A stretch of 64,000 nt of DNA from Membranipora membranacea (taxonomy: Eukaryota; Bryozoa; Gymnolaemata; Cheilostomatida; Membraniporidae): NCBI GenBank assembly GCA_914767715.1, contig OU612069.1:29867579-29931578 (forward strand). Direction: 5' to 3'. The notes beneath the pieces are model-generated. The model saw nothing but the letters and a program-made list of their open reading frames with translations, ran no database searches and was not told where the DNA came from. The translations under genes and the position numbers were made by a program. Of this stretch, positions 23,013 through 35,880 are shown in pieces (position 1 is the first letter of the stretch; the number at the start of each line of letters is the position of its first letter).

Positions 23013-23751
23013 CAGACTTGCCAACCTAATTTTTCCAAAATGAGTACAAAAATTTGCAAAATGCTTAAAAATGAGTACAAAACTCCAGGGTGCCTCAAAT
23101 GACCAGAAAACGCCCCAAAAAATTTTTCGCGCTACGCGCGAAAAATCCTACTATCACAGTAAGTAGTCCTTAGTAGCATAGGAGTGCAGATCACTCAACA
23201 TAAGTCTTTTTCCCTTTGCGTTGTAAGGTGCAATCTGCTAATAATAAATGAGAAGTTGTTTGTAACCTAGCCTGTCTGGACAAGACAGGCTATTTGAAAC
23301 CCTGTTTGCCCATCCTCCCTGGTTTGCCCTTGAAACACTGGGGCAGGAGATCTGAGTTATCTCACCCCAACAAGGAGGTAGACAACTTTGTTACTCTGAT
23401 TAAAGAAAAGTTGAAGTTGGCAGAACCACCATATTCTACAATGGATTACTAGTTATGTTGTGTCTCATTGAAGAAAAGTTGCAATTTGGCTCATGCAAAA
23501 CTTGGACAGGTAAAAAGTCAACTGTAAATCAACATCATGGTTTTCTGCAACCATTACCAGATTTTTAGACTATTATTTAACCATGACAACCAAGTAAACA
23601 CTAAAGATAAAAGATGCGTTTTTGATTGCCTAATTAGATGAACAGGCGTTTGGAAAACCATAAATGAGTACAACTAGCGTTTTGCGTTTAACACTCAATT
23701 AGTGTCAAATAAGCGTTTACAAACGCTTTATGCGTAAGGTTGGCAAGTATG
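23013..23751. mobile_element. Non-autonomous hAT-like element
   Basis: The ends CAGACTTGCCAACCT and, inverted, CATACTTGCCAACCT form about 15 bp terminal inverted repeats. GTGTAGG directly flanks both sides (23006-23012 and 23752-23758), giving a 7-8 bp target duplication. It is 739 bp long with no coding capacity and contains a strong hairpin near 23115-23148 (TTTTCGCGC and its complement). hAT assignment rests on target-site size and the CA...TG ends. Confidence 0.75.
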
Positions 23752-23758
23752 GTGTAGG

Positions 23759-24730
23759 TAAGCAGCAACATTATAGGCCCTGTGTTTATGGACGGCACAC
23801 GTGCAAATTAAGGGTTTATAAACTGTGCATGCGCTGAAAGCATGCTTGTGTTATTCCATGGCTTACTCAGAGATGTTTAATTTATTTAGCCTTGGTCTGC
23901 TGAGCTAGCAAAATGTAACTTATTGTACTATCTTAAATAATCTGGTACAATGCAAAAGTGTAGCACAAAGGAGCCGATCATTAAGGCATAACTGATACAT
24001 TATATCAAGCACTAATCCTTGGCTGCTAATGATAATAGAAGGATGTTTGAATTAGCTTCAGTTTAGTTATTATGAAACAAAAATATAATTAGGAATATAA
24101 TTAGTTAGTAATATGTAAATTTAGGCAGCAACTATTAGAGACACAACTGCCTCAACAAAAATAGTGTTCAACAATGTTTATTGCAACAGTGGCATTTTAA
24201 TCAATGCTATCCCCCCCCCCCCATTTTATTAGCCACTACACTATTCATGTACAATTGTTGTCTAGTTATTTACATTACCACAATTAGCAGTAGAAACTTG
24301 TGCTATGATTATTTATTTATTATTGGTTTTTAGTTGTGACTATTTATCTGGTCATGGAAAGCAGCATTAGAAAAACTGATGGCTGTAGAATTATTATTAA
24401 TTCTATGATTAACATAACTTATACATACTGGAAACTTCAGAATATAGGAGTAAGATCATTTTTATGTTTAATAATTATTTATTATCAAATAAATGACATA
24501 CGTAGCGATGCCATGTGCTAACCAATATTTATCATATGTTTTATAATTAATCTTAATTTATGAGTCATGTATAGTCAGCAAACAGTCAGCATCATTGCAA
24601 AATATCGACCCTAGCAAATGTTCTACTTATCAGCAAACGGAATTTTTTATGCGTCACCTCAACATTATTGCAACGTGCCAACTCAACAATCCTAACACCC
24701 TATATAAGGCAGGGCCCACCGTAGTAAGTT
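23759..24730. other. AT-rich sequence without genes
   Basis: C-run near 24210-24222 and a possible TATA-like CTATATAAGG near 24699, just before a 40 bp tandem repeat. No exon or transposon domain is recognised. Confidence 0.4.
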
Positions 24731-24918
24731 TGGAGTAGCAATTTAGACTTTGGCAGCAAGGGTTTGTCAGAGGAGTAGCACTTTAGACTTTGGCAGCAAG
24801 GGTTTGTCAGAGGAGTAGCATTTTAGACTTTGGCAGCAAGGGTTTGCCATAGTAGTAGTATTTTAGACTTTGGTAGCAAGGGTTTATCAAGAGTATCAAT
24901 TATAGACATTGGTGGTAA
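24731..24918 (+). repeat. 40 bp tandem repeat, about 4.7 copies
   Basis: The unit contains TTTAGACTTTGGCAGCAAGG, repeating every 40 bases at 24731, 24771, 24811, 24851 and 24891 with increasing divergence to the right. It lies downstream of a TATA-like site and upstream of the reverse transcriptase fragment, so it may be the repeated 5' UTR of that retrotransposon (inference). Confidence 0.85.
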
Positions 24919-25090
24919 GAGATTATTAAGGTGAAATACAGAGTTCAATATTACGAGTTGAAGACACGGTGACAGAGACGTGCACCAACGCCATCTCCCA
25001 TTGTTTTGACTGTATAAATAGAACAGTTTAACACACCTTTTAAATTGAAACGCTTATACCTTAACGAAAACCTCACAGAAATGTTGAAGT

Positions 25091-25592
25091 TTGCAAATTC
25101 CAAAAAAACGTCCAGATATTATAGTAGAACATCTTCCCACTGCAACACATTTAGTATCAGTATTACAACATAATAGCTGGGGAACAATTTCGACCAGACA
25201 TCCCTGCCAGAGAGTCGCTTCATCAACAAACATCAATGGTCCTGAGATATTAATAGGTCAAGTGAAAGCTGTGCTAAAAAGCATCAACAGCTCAAAATCT
25301 GTGATTAGCCATGATTGTCATGCATGGATTAGCCAAAAGTATAGAGAAGACCTCTGTGTTCCTGTAACTAGCATCGTAATCTTCTACTCTACAAACCTGC
25401 AGCTGCCATTCGCTGAATAAAACAGCTGAGATAACACCTATCGCTAAGACAACATCTCCAGCTCTATGTAAGGATTATCACCCCCTCTCCCTACTTTGGC
25501 ACATAGGCAAAGTAATTGAAACTTTCATGAACAAACAACTCCAAAATGAGCTATCAACAAAACTGGAACCGAACCAATTTGCCTACCGGGGG
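25091..25592 (+). pseudogene. Non-LTR reverse transcriptase N-terminal fragment
   Basis: Two frames together cover the region before and at the start of a LINE reverse transcriptase. 25091-25420 contains HAWISQKYREDLCVPVTS. From about 25390 a second frame reads AEITPIAK, KDYHPLSLLWHIGKVIE and LEPNQFAYR, the expected TPIxK, DYRPISLL and QFAYR blocks. A frameshift separates them, and the fragment ends abruptly at a hexamer array, before any catalytic motif. Confidence 0.8.
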
Positions 25593-25624
25593 GCCGTCGG
25601 ACGGGGGGCAAAGTCTGGGGGGCT

Positions 25625-25806
25625 TGTCTTGTCCTTGTCCGTGTCCTTATCCTTATCCTTATCCTTATCCGTATCCGTATCCGTATCCGTATCCTCATCC
25701 TCATCCTCATCCGCATCCGCATCCGCATCCGCATCCGCATCCGCATCCTTAACCTTATCCTTATCCTTATCCTTATCCTTATCCTTTTCCTTATACTTAT
25801 CCTTAT
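25625..25806 (+). repeat. Hexamer microsatellite (TTATCC family)
   Basis: About 29 hexamers in blocks: CTTATC, then CGTATC, CTCATC, CGCATC, then CTTATC again. The near mirror-symmetric order of variants suggests stepwise expansion. The array keeps a frame open between two retrotransposon fragments. Confidence 0.92.
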
Positions 25807-25808
25807 CG

Positions 25809-27491
25809 TATGAGACAGCAGAGAAGTATCAGCCATTGGAATTGGAGTGTCTAGCGGTCGTATTTGCATGCAACAAGTTTGACCAGTACATATATGGAAA
25901 AAGGGACCTGACGGTGCTGTCGGACCACAGGCCTCTGGAGACCATATTGAAGAAGGAAATGGAAAAGTCACCACTGAGATTACAAAAGATGCTACTGTCA
26001 CTGCAGAGATATGGCATGGATCTTGAGTACCGACCTGGTCATGAACAAGTGGTAGCTGACATGCTCTCAAGAGCAGCTAAAAAGACTGGAGATACAACAG
26101 GCTATCAGGACACTAAGTCTGAGGTGTTTCTTATGGGCCTGGATGAGTCTGATCCGACAGAATATACGGACATGTCTGATATGAGACTCAAGAAAATGAA
26201 AGAAGTGAGCTCTGATGACTCATTATACCAACAGCTAATAAAGAATATCACAGGGGGATGGCCCAACAGAAGAGACAGATGTCCCCAGGAGATCCAAAAC
26301 TACTGGACGTGTCAGGAGGAATTAGCAGTTAAGGACGGATTGATATATCGAGCAGCGAGATTGGTAGTACCAATAAACATGGTGAGAGAGGTGTGTGAGG
26401 CATTGCATCAGGCACATCAATCAGCAGAGACCATGCTAAGGAGAGCTCGAGACATCCTGTATTGGCCAGGGATGGTCGATGACCTTCAGAAAACAGCAGA
26501 TGAGTGTCGGCCATGTCTACTGGACAAGCCAAAGAATCAGAAAGAAACCATCAGACTGCATGACTTCCCAAAGACAGCGTTTGCTAAAGTTGGCACTGAC
26601 ATAATGTACCATCAAGGAAAATCGCATCTGATCATAGTGGACTACATGTCTGACTTCATAGAGGCTCTCAAGCTTGGTGATGAAACAGCAAATACAGTAA
26701 TTGAAGCATGCAAATCAGTCTTTGCAAGACATGGAGTGCCTATCTGGCTGCAGAGTGATAATGCTCCATACTATACCAGCTACGAGTTTAAAAGATTTAC
26801 AGAAGAGTGGCAAATAAACCACACAACTTCATCGCCCATACATCCACGCAGCAATGGGAAAGCAGAAGCAGCTGTGAAGACAGTCAAGCACATGGTTAAA
26901 TCATCAAGTGATCCATGGAGAGCGCTGATGGAATGGCGGGCATCCCCGAACCGGGATTTTAAGAGCCCATGTGAGCGACTGTATTCAAGGAAAATACGGA
27001 CATTGGTACCTCAACCAAGCGAGAGCTACATACTAATAGAACACTCTGAAGAGGAGACAGCTCAGGCACGAGAGCACAGATAAAGACGGATGGCAACATC
27101 TTACAACAAACATAGCAAAGACCTGAACCCATTAGTGCATGGACAACCAGTGCTACTACAGACGGTAAATGATCGAGCCAGGAAATGGAGACCAGCTAGA
27201 GTATTGGAACCTCTCTCTGATCGCTCCTATCTCATTGAAAACGATGCAGGGAATGTTGTACGAAGAAATCGAACAGCTATGCAAGCAGTACCGGCAAACT
27301 CCGAGCAGCAACAGGAATATGGTCAGGCAAAGACAACCAGAACACAGAGACCAGCTCGGTCTTCTATAGAACCTCTTGTAGATCAGGAGAGCAAGCAGCA
27401 GGCACCAATGCAGCTGCCGAGAACGCCGAAAAAGACCAGGTCTGGACGGTCAGTAAGAGAGCCCTCTTACTTGTCCGATTACGTGCACTAG
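25809..27491 (+). pseudogene. Ty3-type retrotransposon RNase H and integrase, 5' truncated, one stop
   Basis: The frame begins within RNase H (LELECLAVVFACNKF, LSDHRPLE, YRPGHEQVVADMLSRA). Integrase follows: an HHCC zinc finger (HQAHQS, CRPC), the DDE core (GTDIMY, LQSDNAPYY, NGKAEAAV) and a C-terminal part (HGQPVLL, KWRPARV, YLIENDAGNVVRRN). A TAA at 27081-27083 interrupts the frame and the same frame continues to 27491, so only one nonsense codon breaks integrase. Gag, protease and the reverse transcriptase core are missing. Neither LTR was identified. This family integrates reverse-transcribed element DNA; this copy cannot act alone. Confidence 0.9.
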
Positions 27492-28370
27492 GACATACAG
27501 CTCAGTGGGAGGTCTCACACTGAGACACATTCTCCCACCAGATTCGGGCCGGGACGGCCTTGTACATAGACAATCATTTATACAGCAATCACAACCCTAT
27601 CACTCAACCAATACTCAGATGTATACATATCTACCAACACTCAAGCTACATACACACATCTCAAAAGGAGCAACAGGATGTTGACCTTGAGGCTATAAAA
27701 CATTATTATATTATGATCTTTGAGACTATATCATTGCATCCGGATGCACGACAGACCATGGCCATGGCAGTCTACTGAATCAGCTCATACACACTCATCA
27801 GTATCTGCAGCATCTGATTAGTTAACCTACATATAATCTTCAATTTAGAATTTAGATTATAATGATATAATGATCTTCTTGTTTGGAGAAGGATTATTAA
27901 CAATGGATTGATGAATGAGTTTCTTACATTATTTGGTGGTGATGATGGAGTGCGTCTCCAGCTTAACCTTCTTATTACTAGTTATCAGGAAAGCCTCAAT
28001 CTCTGCTGAAGAAAAAGATGTACCATTGTATGATAGTCCCCCACGCTAACTATAATAATAATGTTGCTATCCGTCTAGGTACACGATGACTGCACCGAGG
28101 TGCGGCATAAGAAGAGGTTTATAGTGACGACTAGGTTTCCGAGTCGTTAGTGCCACTTTTCAACCACTGACAGCTTTAACCCAGCGTGAAGCATAGCTGC
28201 TACAAGGCAGGAGCTGCAGTGGTTGATGACAGCATCCTCCTGTATAGAGCTATACATACAGGAGGGTACTTTAATCTGCATGCTTGATGGTGTTGTACAT
28301 ACAGAAGACCTCCATTATTTATAGTCCTGATCCAAAGGACTGTGTGATCAGTTAAAGTCGAAACGACTTT
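27492..28370. other. Region 3' of the Ty3 remnant
   Basis: The 3' LTR would be expected here, but with no 5' LTR to compare I cannot delimit it. No other feature is recognised. Confidence 0.35.
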
Positions 28371-28443
28371 CGGTCCCGGACGGGTTTAATCCCACAACTG
28401 GCTGGTCAAGTGGCAGACATGCTAACCACTGCGCCAAACTGAC
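28371..28443 (-). repeat. tRNA-like SINE head (degenerate)
   Basis: On the - strand, an A-box-like TTGGCGCAGTGGTTAGCAT is followed about 45 bases later by a B-box-like GTGGGATTAAACCCG. The B box has lost the TTCGA core, and no full tRNA fold is apparent. Confidence 0.55.
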
Positions 28444-28881
28444 TGATAGGCTAACTACCTTCTGATAAAACAACACTAATCTGCATTTAATGAGTAAGTA
28501 TGAAGATTGATGTCTGTGTTGAAATATTTAATTGTTACCAAAAAATTAAGAAGTAGTGACACGATGTGCCAGATATCTGAGTGTTGTCTAGTTAGGTGAC
28601 AATGATGATCATCATTTTATTTTATCACTTGCTCTGATAAATGGTGAATGGCCAACAATAAATGGCGCTCAATATATATCGCATTTGTTGTTTTATGATA
28701 TGATATATATTTGTTTGTTTGTAGAGACTTTAATGCCTGTCAATACGGTAAGGTAAATAAGACAGTGCTCACAATGTTACAGTACTAAAAAGAATTGTTT
28801 GGATGAGCGCACAATTACTCATTATAAATAGAAAAATATAGTCTGTCAGGTACCGGTACACAATAAAAATTACAAATAAAA

Positions 28882-31560
28882 CTAAGAAAACTGCTGGAAA
28901 AGGCTTTTCGATCTTAAAGCCGTGCGGCATTTATCTTTAATATGTCGCCCGCTATGTGTAGATATCCGGCCAGTGTTTGATTGGTTGTATAGTGTATGAC
29001 TAGGACTGGCTCGCAAACACCTTACATATTTCTCACACAGAGTTGTTAATCTGGTGGTGATGGTTGGCAACCCGGTTTCTTGAAGGCGATTTTCGGTGTG
29101 CTCTAGGTCTGGGTATATAAACCGGAGACAGTGGCGTTGGTATTTCTCGAGTCTCTCTGCATCACATTTTCCCTAGTTGTGGAAACCAGCATTGTGCAGC
29201 GTATGTTATATGCGGCAGTACGCGGGTCTGGTAAAAGAAGGTTATGTGGCGATTCCTGACCCCTGCTTTCCGCAGTTGGCACAACGCGTGAAATTTTGGT
29301 CGGAACTTTTCGATAATTGTTAAGACATGGGCAGAAAACTTCAGATGACGATCGAATGTCACACCCAACAGCTTTACATTGTCACTGTTACTGACTGCTG
29401 AGTCGTTAATGCTGATTAGGTTGATGTTGATTGTTTTCTGCAGCGTGAAGATTATCGACAGAGATTTAGCGGCATTCAGAAGCATGCTATTCTTCTCGCA
29501 CCATAGTGATGCTTGATCAGCTGCATTCTGGAGTTGGTTTTCATGGAGCTCCAGTATACTGGCTGTTCTTGGCGTTATGTCAGTAATCAGCATTAGCTTT
29601 GATTATCGCGTGATAGAGGGTTGAATCATCTGCGTATTTTATGTGTGGCACGTCAGGAGTTAGGTCAATGATATAGATGTTCAATAATACTGGACCTAAT
29701 ATCGTTCCTTGTGGCACGCCTATGTGACAGGACTGATACGCTGATGTGTGGTTCCTATACCTAACACACTGAGATCTATTTGAGAGAAAGCTTTCGACTA
29801 GTTTGATTGTTACAGGATTGATGGTCATGTAAATGAGTTTGGTGACAGCGATATTCGGCTGCATGCGGTCGAATGCCTTGGAAAAATCCAACATTAGTGA
29901 TCTTACACCAAGACATCCTTTGTTATCCAATTTGTCTATGATATCAGATGTAAATTTCACCAATGCATCTGTTGTACCGATGTTAGGGGTGTATGCGTAT
30001 TGATGAGTGATAGTGGTAATTGAGCTCGCAGTTGTTTTGCGATGATACGCTCAGTGGTTTTCCCCAGGTGGAACAAGAGGCTAATAGGTCGCATGTCTTC
30101 GAATTTGTTTGGGTGTTTTACTTTGGGTATGAGAGTCACCTCAGCTTTCTTCCAAAGACATGGGAAGTATCCATTAGCGAGTATGGCATTGATGATATTT
30201 GTGATTGGCTTGCTCATAATATGGCTATTGTTCTTCGTTAGCCAGCTTGGGAAGTAAAGCGATGGAGTGGCTTATTGTGTGTCTATGTTGTCAAGTAATT
30301 GGAATACCTCCAGTTCAGTAACTTGATAGGGGTTTCCCGTAGCTGGATTATCCGGGACAACCAGCTCGTTATGTCCTTGCAGGCAGTAATCATCCAGCTT
30401 TGGTGGGAAGTCAACAGCTGATAGCCATGAATCCTCAATAAATATGTGACCAGAGTGATTTGTCCTATGGCTCTCTCCAGTTATAGCTGTCGAATGTTGT
30501 TCCACCAGGTTTTTGTCCCATGTATGGTATTGTTGATTTTTTGATCGGTCTTTTGGTGAAGAGCCCGTTTCTGCATATTAGTCAGCTGCTTTGCTAGGAA
30601 TTTTCAAACAGGGTTACCATTTTTGTGAGCAGTCCTTTTGGCACGCTTTAGTTTCCGATTAAAGGAGATGTTATATAAGATTTGCCTACTGGCACGCGTT
30701 TGGAACGTATTGGGCAGTGTTTTTCGAGGATTTGATTTACTGTAGTATGGATGATTCCAACTTTTCGATCGATATCAGTTGTATCGTTTAACTCATTCCA
30801 GGACTGAGCTGGAAGTTTCTGCGTGAGTGCCATTTTGGCTTTTGGAGTAATGTCTCTCTTTTTGATAGTGATGTATTTCGGTGGTCGATTACGAGCTGTT
30901 GATTGCAGGACTACCGCACAGTGATCATTAGTGGATATGGGTGCTTCTTGCGTGCAGCCTTCAGCCTTGTATTCCTTTATATCAGTGAAGATCAAGTCTA
31001 GCGTGTTTTGCTCTCGAGTAGCGAAGTTCACGATTTGGTCGAGAGGATACAGGTTGATTATTTCAGTAGTGTCTAGGTCATTAAAATCACCGCACAAGAT
31101 GACTTTTGCTGACTTGTGCTTTTTGATGTTCTTAGCGATCGGAGTGATTATATGATTTATCGTGCTGTCAGCTTGCTGTTTTCGAAGGCTAGGTGGGCTA
31201 TAGATACCTCAGAATATGACCAGGTTATGCCCTTGCTGCTTTACTAGAAACCATCATGCTGACACTTCACTGTTGTTGTTCTCGGCTAATTTAGTCACAG
31301 GTATGTTGTCACGTATATATATCGCCACGCCGCCTATACGATTTTTCTTATGACAAGCTAACAGAGAAAAACCATCTATCGCATACAATTGTTCTTTGCC
31401 ACTGGAAAGTCAAGACTCAGTTAACACTATGATGTCAAGGTTTTGGGCTAATGTTTTCAGTTCCGATGGTTAAGAGAGCGTATGTTGTGCATGTGAATGC
31501 TAGGCAGGAATGTCTGAGTTTGATGAGGTTGATGTTTAGCTATTGTAATGTGAATTAGTT
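28882..31560 (-). pseudogene. Decayed non-LTR retrotransposon (endonuclease plus reverse transcriptase)
   Basis: On the - strand an endonuclease part (LTESWLSSGK, GGVAIYIRDNIPV, CGDFNDLDT, STNDHCAV) lies at about 30650-31450. It is followed by reverse transcriptase pieces in different frames: MRPISLLFHLGK (29957-30217), MLDFSKAFDRM, GVPQGTILGPVL and KYADDSTLY (29580-29963), VKLLGVTFD (29162-29593) and a C-terminal part (28882-29160). Stops and frameshifts break it at several points. It differs clearly from the younger element at 1.2-5.2 kb. Confidence 0.9.
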
Positions 31561-32196
31561 TCTCAGTTCATTAAAGTCAATTTGGGCAAATCTTAGGCTA
31601 AGAAGTTGTCTTCTCTTATTGTTGAAATTTGGTGGCTCATTTGCAGTATAGAGTTATCACCCCATCTATCTATCTGTGTAAAACATTTTAGTTTCAAGCA
31701 TGTGGATAGACTGCTTCACAGAGTAAAGGGATTCAGAGTAAATTTTTTAACAATAGTCAAGGAAAGAGTTTTTTTACTCCTTGGTGAAGGTACCTGCAAG
31801 CTTTTTCGTCAAGGGGAAAGTTATGGGAAGCTTGATGCCAAAAACTCCTTTCATCTATTTGTCACAATTATAGGGTTCTGGAGAATGAACTGAATTCAAA
31901 GTTTTTGATTACAGTAAAAAATAGAATATGCAGGCTCTCCCGCAAAAAATTCTCTTTGTACAGCCTTACTCCACAATTAGACATGAAGTATTATGCTTGA
32001 ATTACACCTAACTATCCTAGCTAAATTGATACGGTGGGTATAGCTAGAAAGGCAGTATTGTGGCAGTTTTTACAATAGGATTAACTATTACAATCCTTGA
32101 ATGATGCTGCCACAATGTACCCTTGGTCTGTGCAATCATTGCACCTTAAATTTATCGAAAGGGCCTCATATCAAATGTATCTGCGGTCCATCGTCT
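31561..32196. other. Unannotated sequence
   Basis: A 95-codon + strand frame at 31606 has no recognised feature. A short inverted pair (ATTGTGGCAG near 32055 and CTGCCACAAT near 32107) flanks a small loop. Nothing firm. Confidence 0.35.
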
Positions 32197-32772
32197 ACTG
32201 GGCTTTGGTTGGCACACAGGTGTGCTCCGACCTGCCTGCAAACAGAGAGCAACCTGGCGCAGATATTGTGGCCTGGCCACTAAGGCAACAAATTTCGCCG
32301 CCTATGCTCCGGGATGTGGCTTGTTACAAGACATCTGATTTAAATCAACCTTCAATTTAAATCAGTCTTGAGACACAAAGGTAATCCTCAGGTTTTGATA
32401 TTCTAAAATTACATTGCCTTTAAATTCCTTGGAAAAGATAAACAAGGCACAACAGTAACATATTCTTTCCCTGTAATGAAACACAGAGACTGCAATACAC
32501 TGGTTGTTTACAAATAAGATTTTCTTGAGGGATTACAAAATTTACTCTGAGAAAACAATGTCTGTAATTGCTCTAACTGATATCTTCATCCAGCAGAGGT
32601 CTCAATTGTACTTGGATCGTTTCAATGCACTGCGTGAAGAATTGCTCCCAATTTTGTTTGGAGGCCATCTCAGATTTGTTGTTTACTGAGGCAGCCCACC
32701 TGTTTGGCTAACCGAATCCTCAAAAGTGACAACATTATAACTTGTTGCAGTATAGATGCAGTCCCAGGGCAG
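32197..32772 (+). repeat. Direct duplication copy A, starts with a SINE core
   Basis: About 580 bases that recur at 33137-33753, sharing GGTGTGCTCCGACCTGCC at the left and ATAGATGCAGTCCCAGGGCA at the right. The first 140 bases also match, inverted, the body of the SINE at 61.7 kb. Confidence 0.88.
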
Positions 32773-33136
32773 CCTCTACTTGATTGTGCAATAACTCTCG
32801 GAAGAAGGTTTACCCGGTTAACCAAAAGTGAGGTGATCGCAACCTTGTATAACTTTTTAGAAGCATGGACCATGTTTTTGTTGAGTAAAGAGAGTGTGGA
32901 TAATTGAATGTCGACAAGGTGTCATGGTCGATTGCAAAAATGTAAATATATGAGTAGCCAGCCACTAGAGCCTATTGATTCAACATAATATGATATTTTA
33001 GATGCAATAAAATTGGTCTAAAAAACGGGGCACTCAATATGGGCTAAATTTTTTGTATCAGAACTGGGGTTTCGGGCTCGGAATGCTGGTTGGAAAATAT
33101 ATTTGGACTGAGCAGGAATTACAAATTATCTAGCAC

Positions 33137-33753
33137 TGGGCTTTGGTTGGAACCCAGGTGTGCTCCGACCTGCCTGCAAACAGAAAGCAACCTGGCGCAG
33201 ATATTGCGGTCTGGCCACTAAGGCAACAAATTTTGCCGCCTATGCTCCAGGATGTTGCTTGGGACAAGACATCTGATTTGATTCAACCTTCAATTTTAAT
33301 CTGATGTAATAATGCTATAATACATAAATATCATAAGAAGCAACAAGTCTTGAGACACAAAGGTAATCCTCAGGTTTTGATATTCTAAGATTACATTGCC
33401 TTTAAATCCCTTGGAAAATATAAACAAGGCACAACAGTAACAAATTCTTTCCCTGTAATGAAACACAGAGACTGCAATACACTGGTTGTTTACAAATAAG
33501 ATTTTCTTGAGGGATTAGAAAATTTACTCTGAGAAAACAATGTCTGTAATTGCTCTAACTGATATCTTCATCCAGCAGAGGTCTCAATTGTACTTGTATC
33601 GTTTCAATGCACTGCGTGAAGAATTGCTTCCAATTTTGTTTGGAGGCCATCTCAGATTTGTTGTTTATTGAGGCAGCCCACCTGTTTGGCTAACCGAATC
33701 CTCAAAAGTAACAACATTATAGCTTGTTGCAGTATAGATGCAGTCCCAGGGCA
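33137..33753 (+). repeat. Direct duplication copy B
   Basis: Matches copy A throughout with point changes. It has about 45 extra bases after the AATTTTAATC region (near 33300-33345) that copy A lacks. The duplications are 940 bases apart, so one arose from the other or both from a larger dispersed repeat. Confidence 0.88.
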
Positions 33754-35770
33754 CGATTTTTAAAAAAATGTACAAATTCAACCGTAACATGAATGCTGTC
33801 AATGGTTATTTCAGGACTGCAATTCCTTAATGGTGATAAATACACCAAGGTCGAACATACAGAAACCAGCTCACTGAAAATGCAGCGGAATATTTCACAT
33901 AGAATATCATGTGTGTTATTAAGGGTGAGCCCTCCAGACACACAGTTATCATAATCCTATACGCATCCAGCATAGTTACATTAGTGTTTTTCAATAATAA
34001 AAATATTGGGACGACATTCAAGTAAAATTTAAGCTCAAACATTTGGGAGTAGTTTGAAAATGCTATCATTGAACAGTATCCACTGAAAAAGCCAAATCCA
34101 AACCATGTTTTGGAATATTAATAATATTAATTATTTTGAGGTCTATAGTCATTCTGATAGAATTTGATGGGTGACAGATGGATCACCAAGATCAACCAAC
34201 AGAAATATTCTTTTGTTTAAGTTCAGTATAGCATCTCCATTGTCATTTGTAAATTGCTCCACTCCTTTGATAAAAGGCAATTAGAATTTGTTTGAAACTG
34301 TACACAATGGCATAGAAACTACAAATATATAGGCTCTTTGCACTGCCTTGCGCAACATTGCCACTGCACTGATGGATGAAATAAACACCGTAATGAAAAA
34401 GTAAATCGCAATTTAAAATATGTTAAAAAAATATTTCAAACATGCCCTCAAAAACTCATTTAGATAATGTGATGAACTGATGCTCCAAAAAAAACCAGAT
34501 CTCTGTGAGTTACCATGTCGAAGTTTAGTTCTGCCCAAACAGAAAAACACGAACTTGGAGATTTTTTGTCAGATTTGGAGTTTTTTGCAGAAAAATATAA
34601 ATGAATAGTTAGCTGATTGACTGACGATCCAGGTGACCAAATGTGGTTATTCTGAATCAAAAACTGTAGGAAGGAGATAGCTTTTGGAAAAGTAAGGAGG
34701 AGATAACTACAACTGAGCATTTTTGACTTTAAATAACTGAGTTATTCGGTAGTTTACTGAGGGTAGGTAGCCGAGGCGTGCACATTGATTGACGACCAGA
34801 ATCAAGTGCGTACAACTTACGTTGACCGCTCGTAAAACAGTTGGCAATCCGTGCATGGCAGGTTTTGTCAGCAGAGAGCTTCCACCCTTTTTTGACAGCC
34901 TGACCACAATGTCCATCATTAGATGGGACCCTTTCAGTAATTACCTTTGTAATAGCTTGAGGTATGTGACTCAGTACCTTTGTCCTATTATTTACGCTCA
35001 CAAAAGATTTAGACTGAGAGCGGAAGCTGGATATAATTGTTGATATATGATGAACAGGCGCAAGCCCCAAACCAGAAGCCATAGTGTGATCCAAGTCTAG
35101 GCCAAGATGGAAACCATTGAATTTTGACACATCATTATCAATAGTAAAATTTGGACAGTGATAAAACAGATAAAAATCTCTCAGTTGGATATGCTTGAGA
35201 CAAGAAACTGGTTATACAGGTAAGCACAAAGTAAAAACCAGTCATATGGTCAAGGGTAAAAAGCAGAATGAGTAAAATTGACAGGATAAAAGACTAAAAA
35301 TACAGAGAGTAGTAAAAGTTGTACCTGACAGGATGTGACCTTTTTCGTGCCGATATATGAATATATGAATTGTATCATCTAGTGTCAGATGGTCGGCCTC
35401 TTAATTAATAAAATGCCATTAAAGTGAAATAGCATACTGTGATGCGCAACATAGAAATCTACATAAGAGTCTCAACTTCTCAGCTCTTTGGGGATAATTT
35501 ACTACTTAGCTAATATTATGATCTCCCAACTCTGCAGATTAAAAGACAGGAAGGAAAAGGAAATCAAAGGAATAAAATTTATGGAACAGTAGGAAGAAAG
35601 ACAACGTTTTATAAATAGATATGATCAAAGTCTACTGTATTAAATAGACAGTTTTCTGAGCGCTGATTTAGGCCTCAATTTGGAGTTGTCCTCTCTCAAG
35701 TTTGATACATAGTCCGGGAAATAATTTTAGTATTTGGATAGTCAATTATAGCATTTTCCGCCGGACAATT
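33754..35770. other. Unannotated sequence with one longer ORF
   Basis: A 133-codon - strand frame at 34729-35130 (LGLDLDHTMASGLG, KSFVSVNNRTKVLSHIPQ) looks protein-like, possibly a transposon remnant, but I cannot name it. Upstream of it the frame closes. Nothing else supported. Confidence 0.35.
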
Positions 35771-35773
35771 TGG

Positions 35774-35880
35774 CAGGCAGGCTAGGAGAATAAGAATGTC
35801 TCTCTTCGATCAGAGGCTAGGAGAATAAGAATGTCTCTCTTCGATCAGAGGCTAGGAGAATAAGAATGTCTCTCTTCGCA
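35774..35880 (+). repeat. 35 bp tandem repeat, three copies
   Basis: The unit contains GGCTAGGAGAATAAGAATGT and TCTCTCTTCG. The three copies are nearly identical. Confidence 0.9.

Noticed and set aside
25625-25806. Telomere-type hexamers
   Set aside because: TTATCC and its variants are not TTAGGG or its complement.
25527-27083. A real 518-residue fusion protein
   Set aside because: It is LINE debris, a microsatellite and a truncated Ty3 element sharing a frame by chance; no promoter or start of its own.
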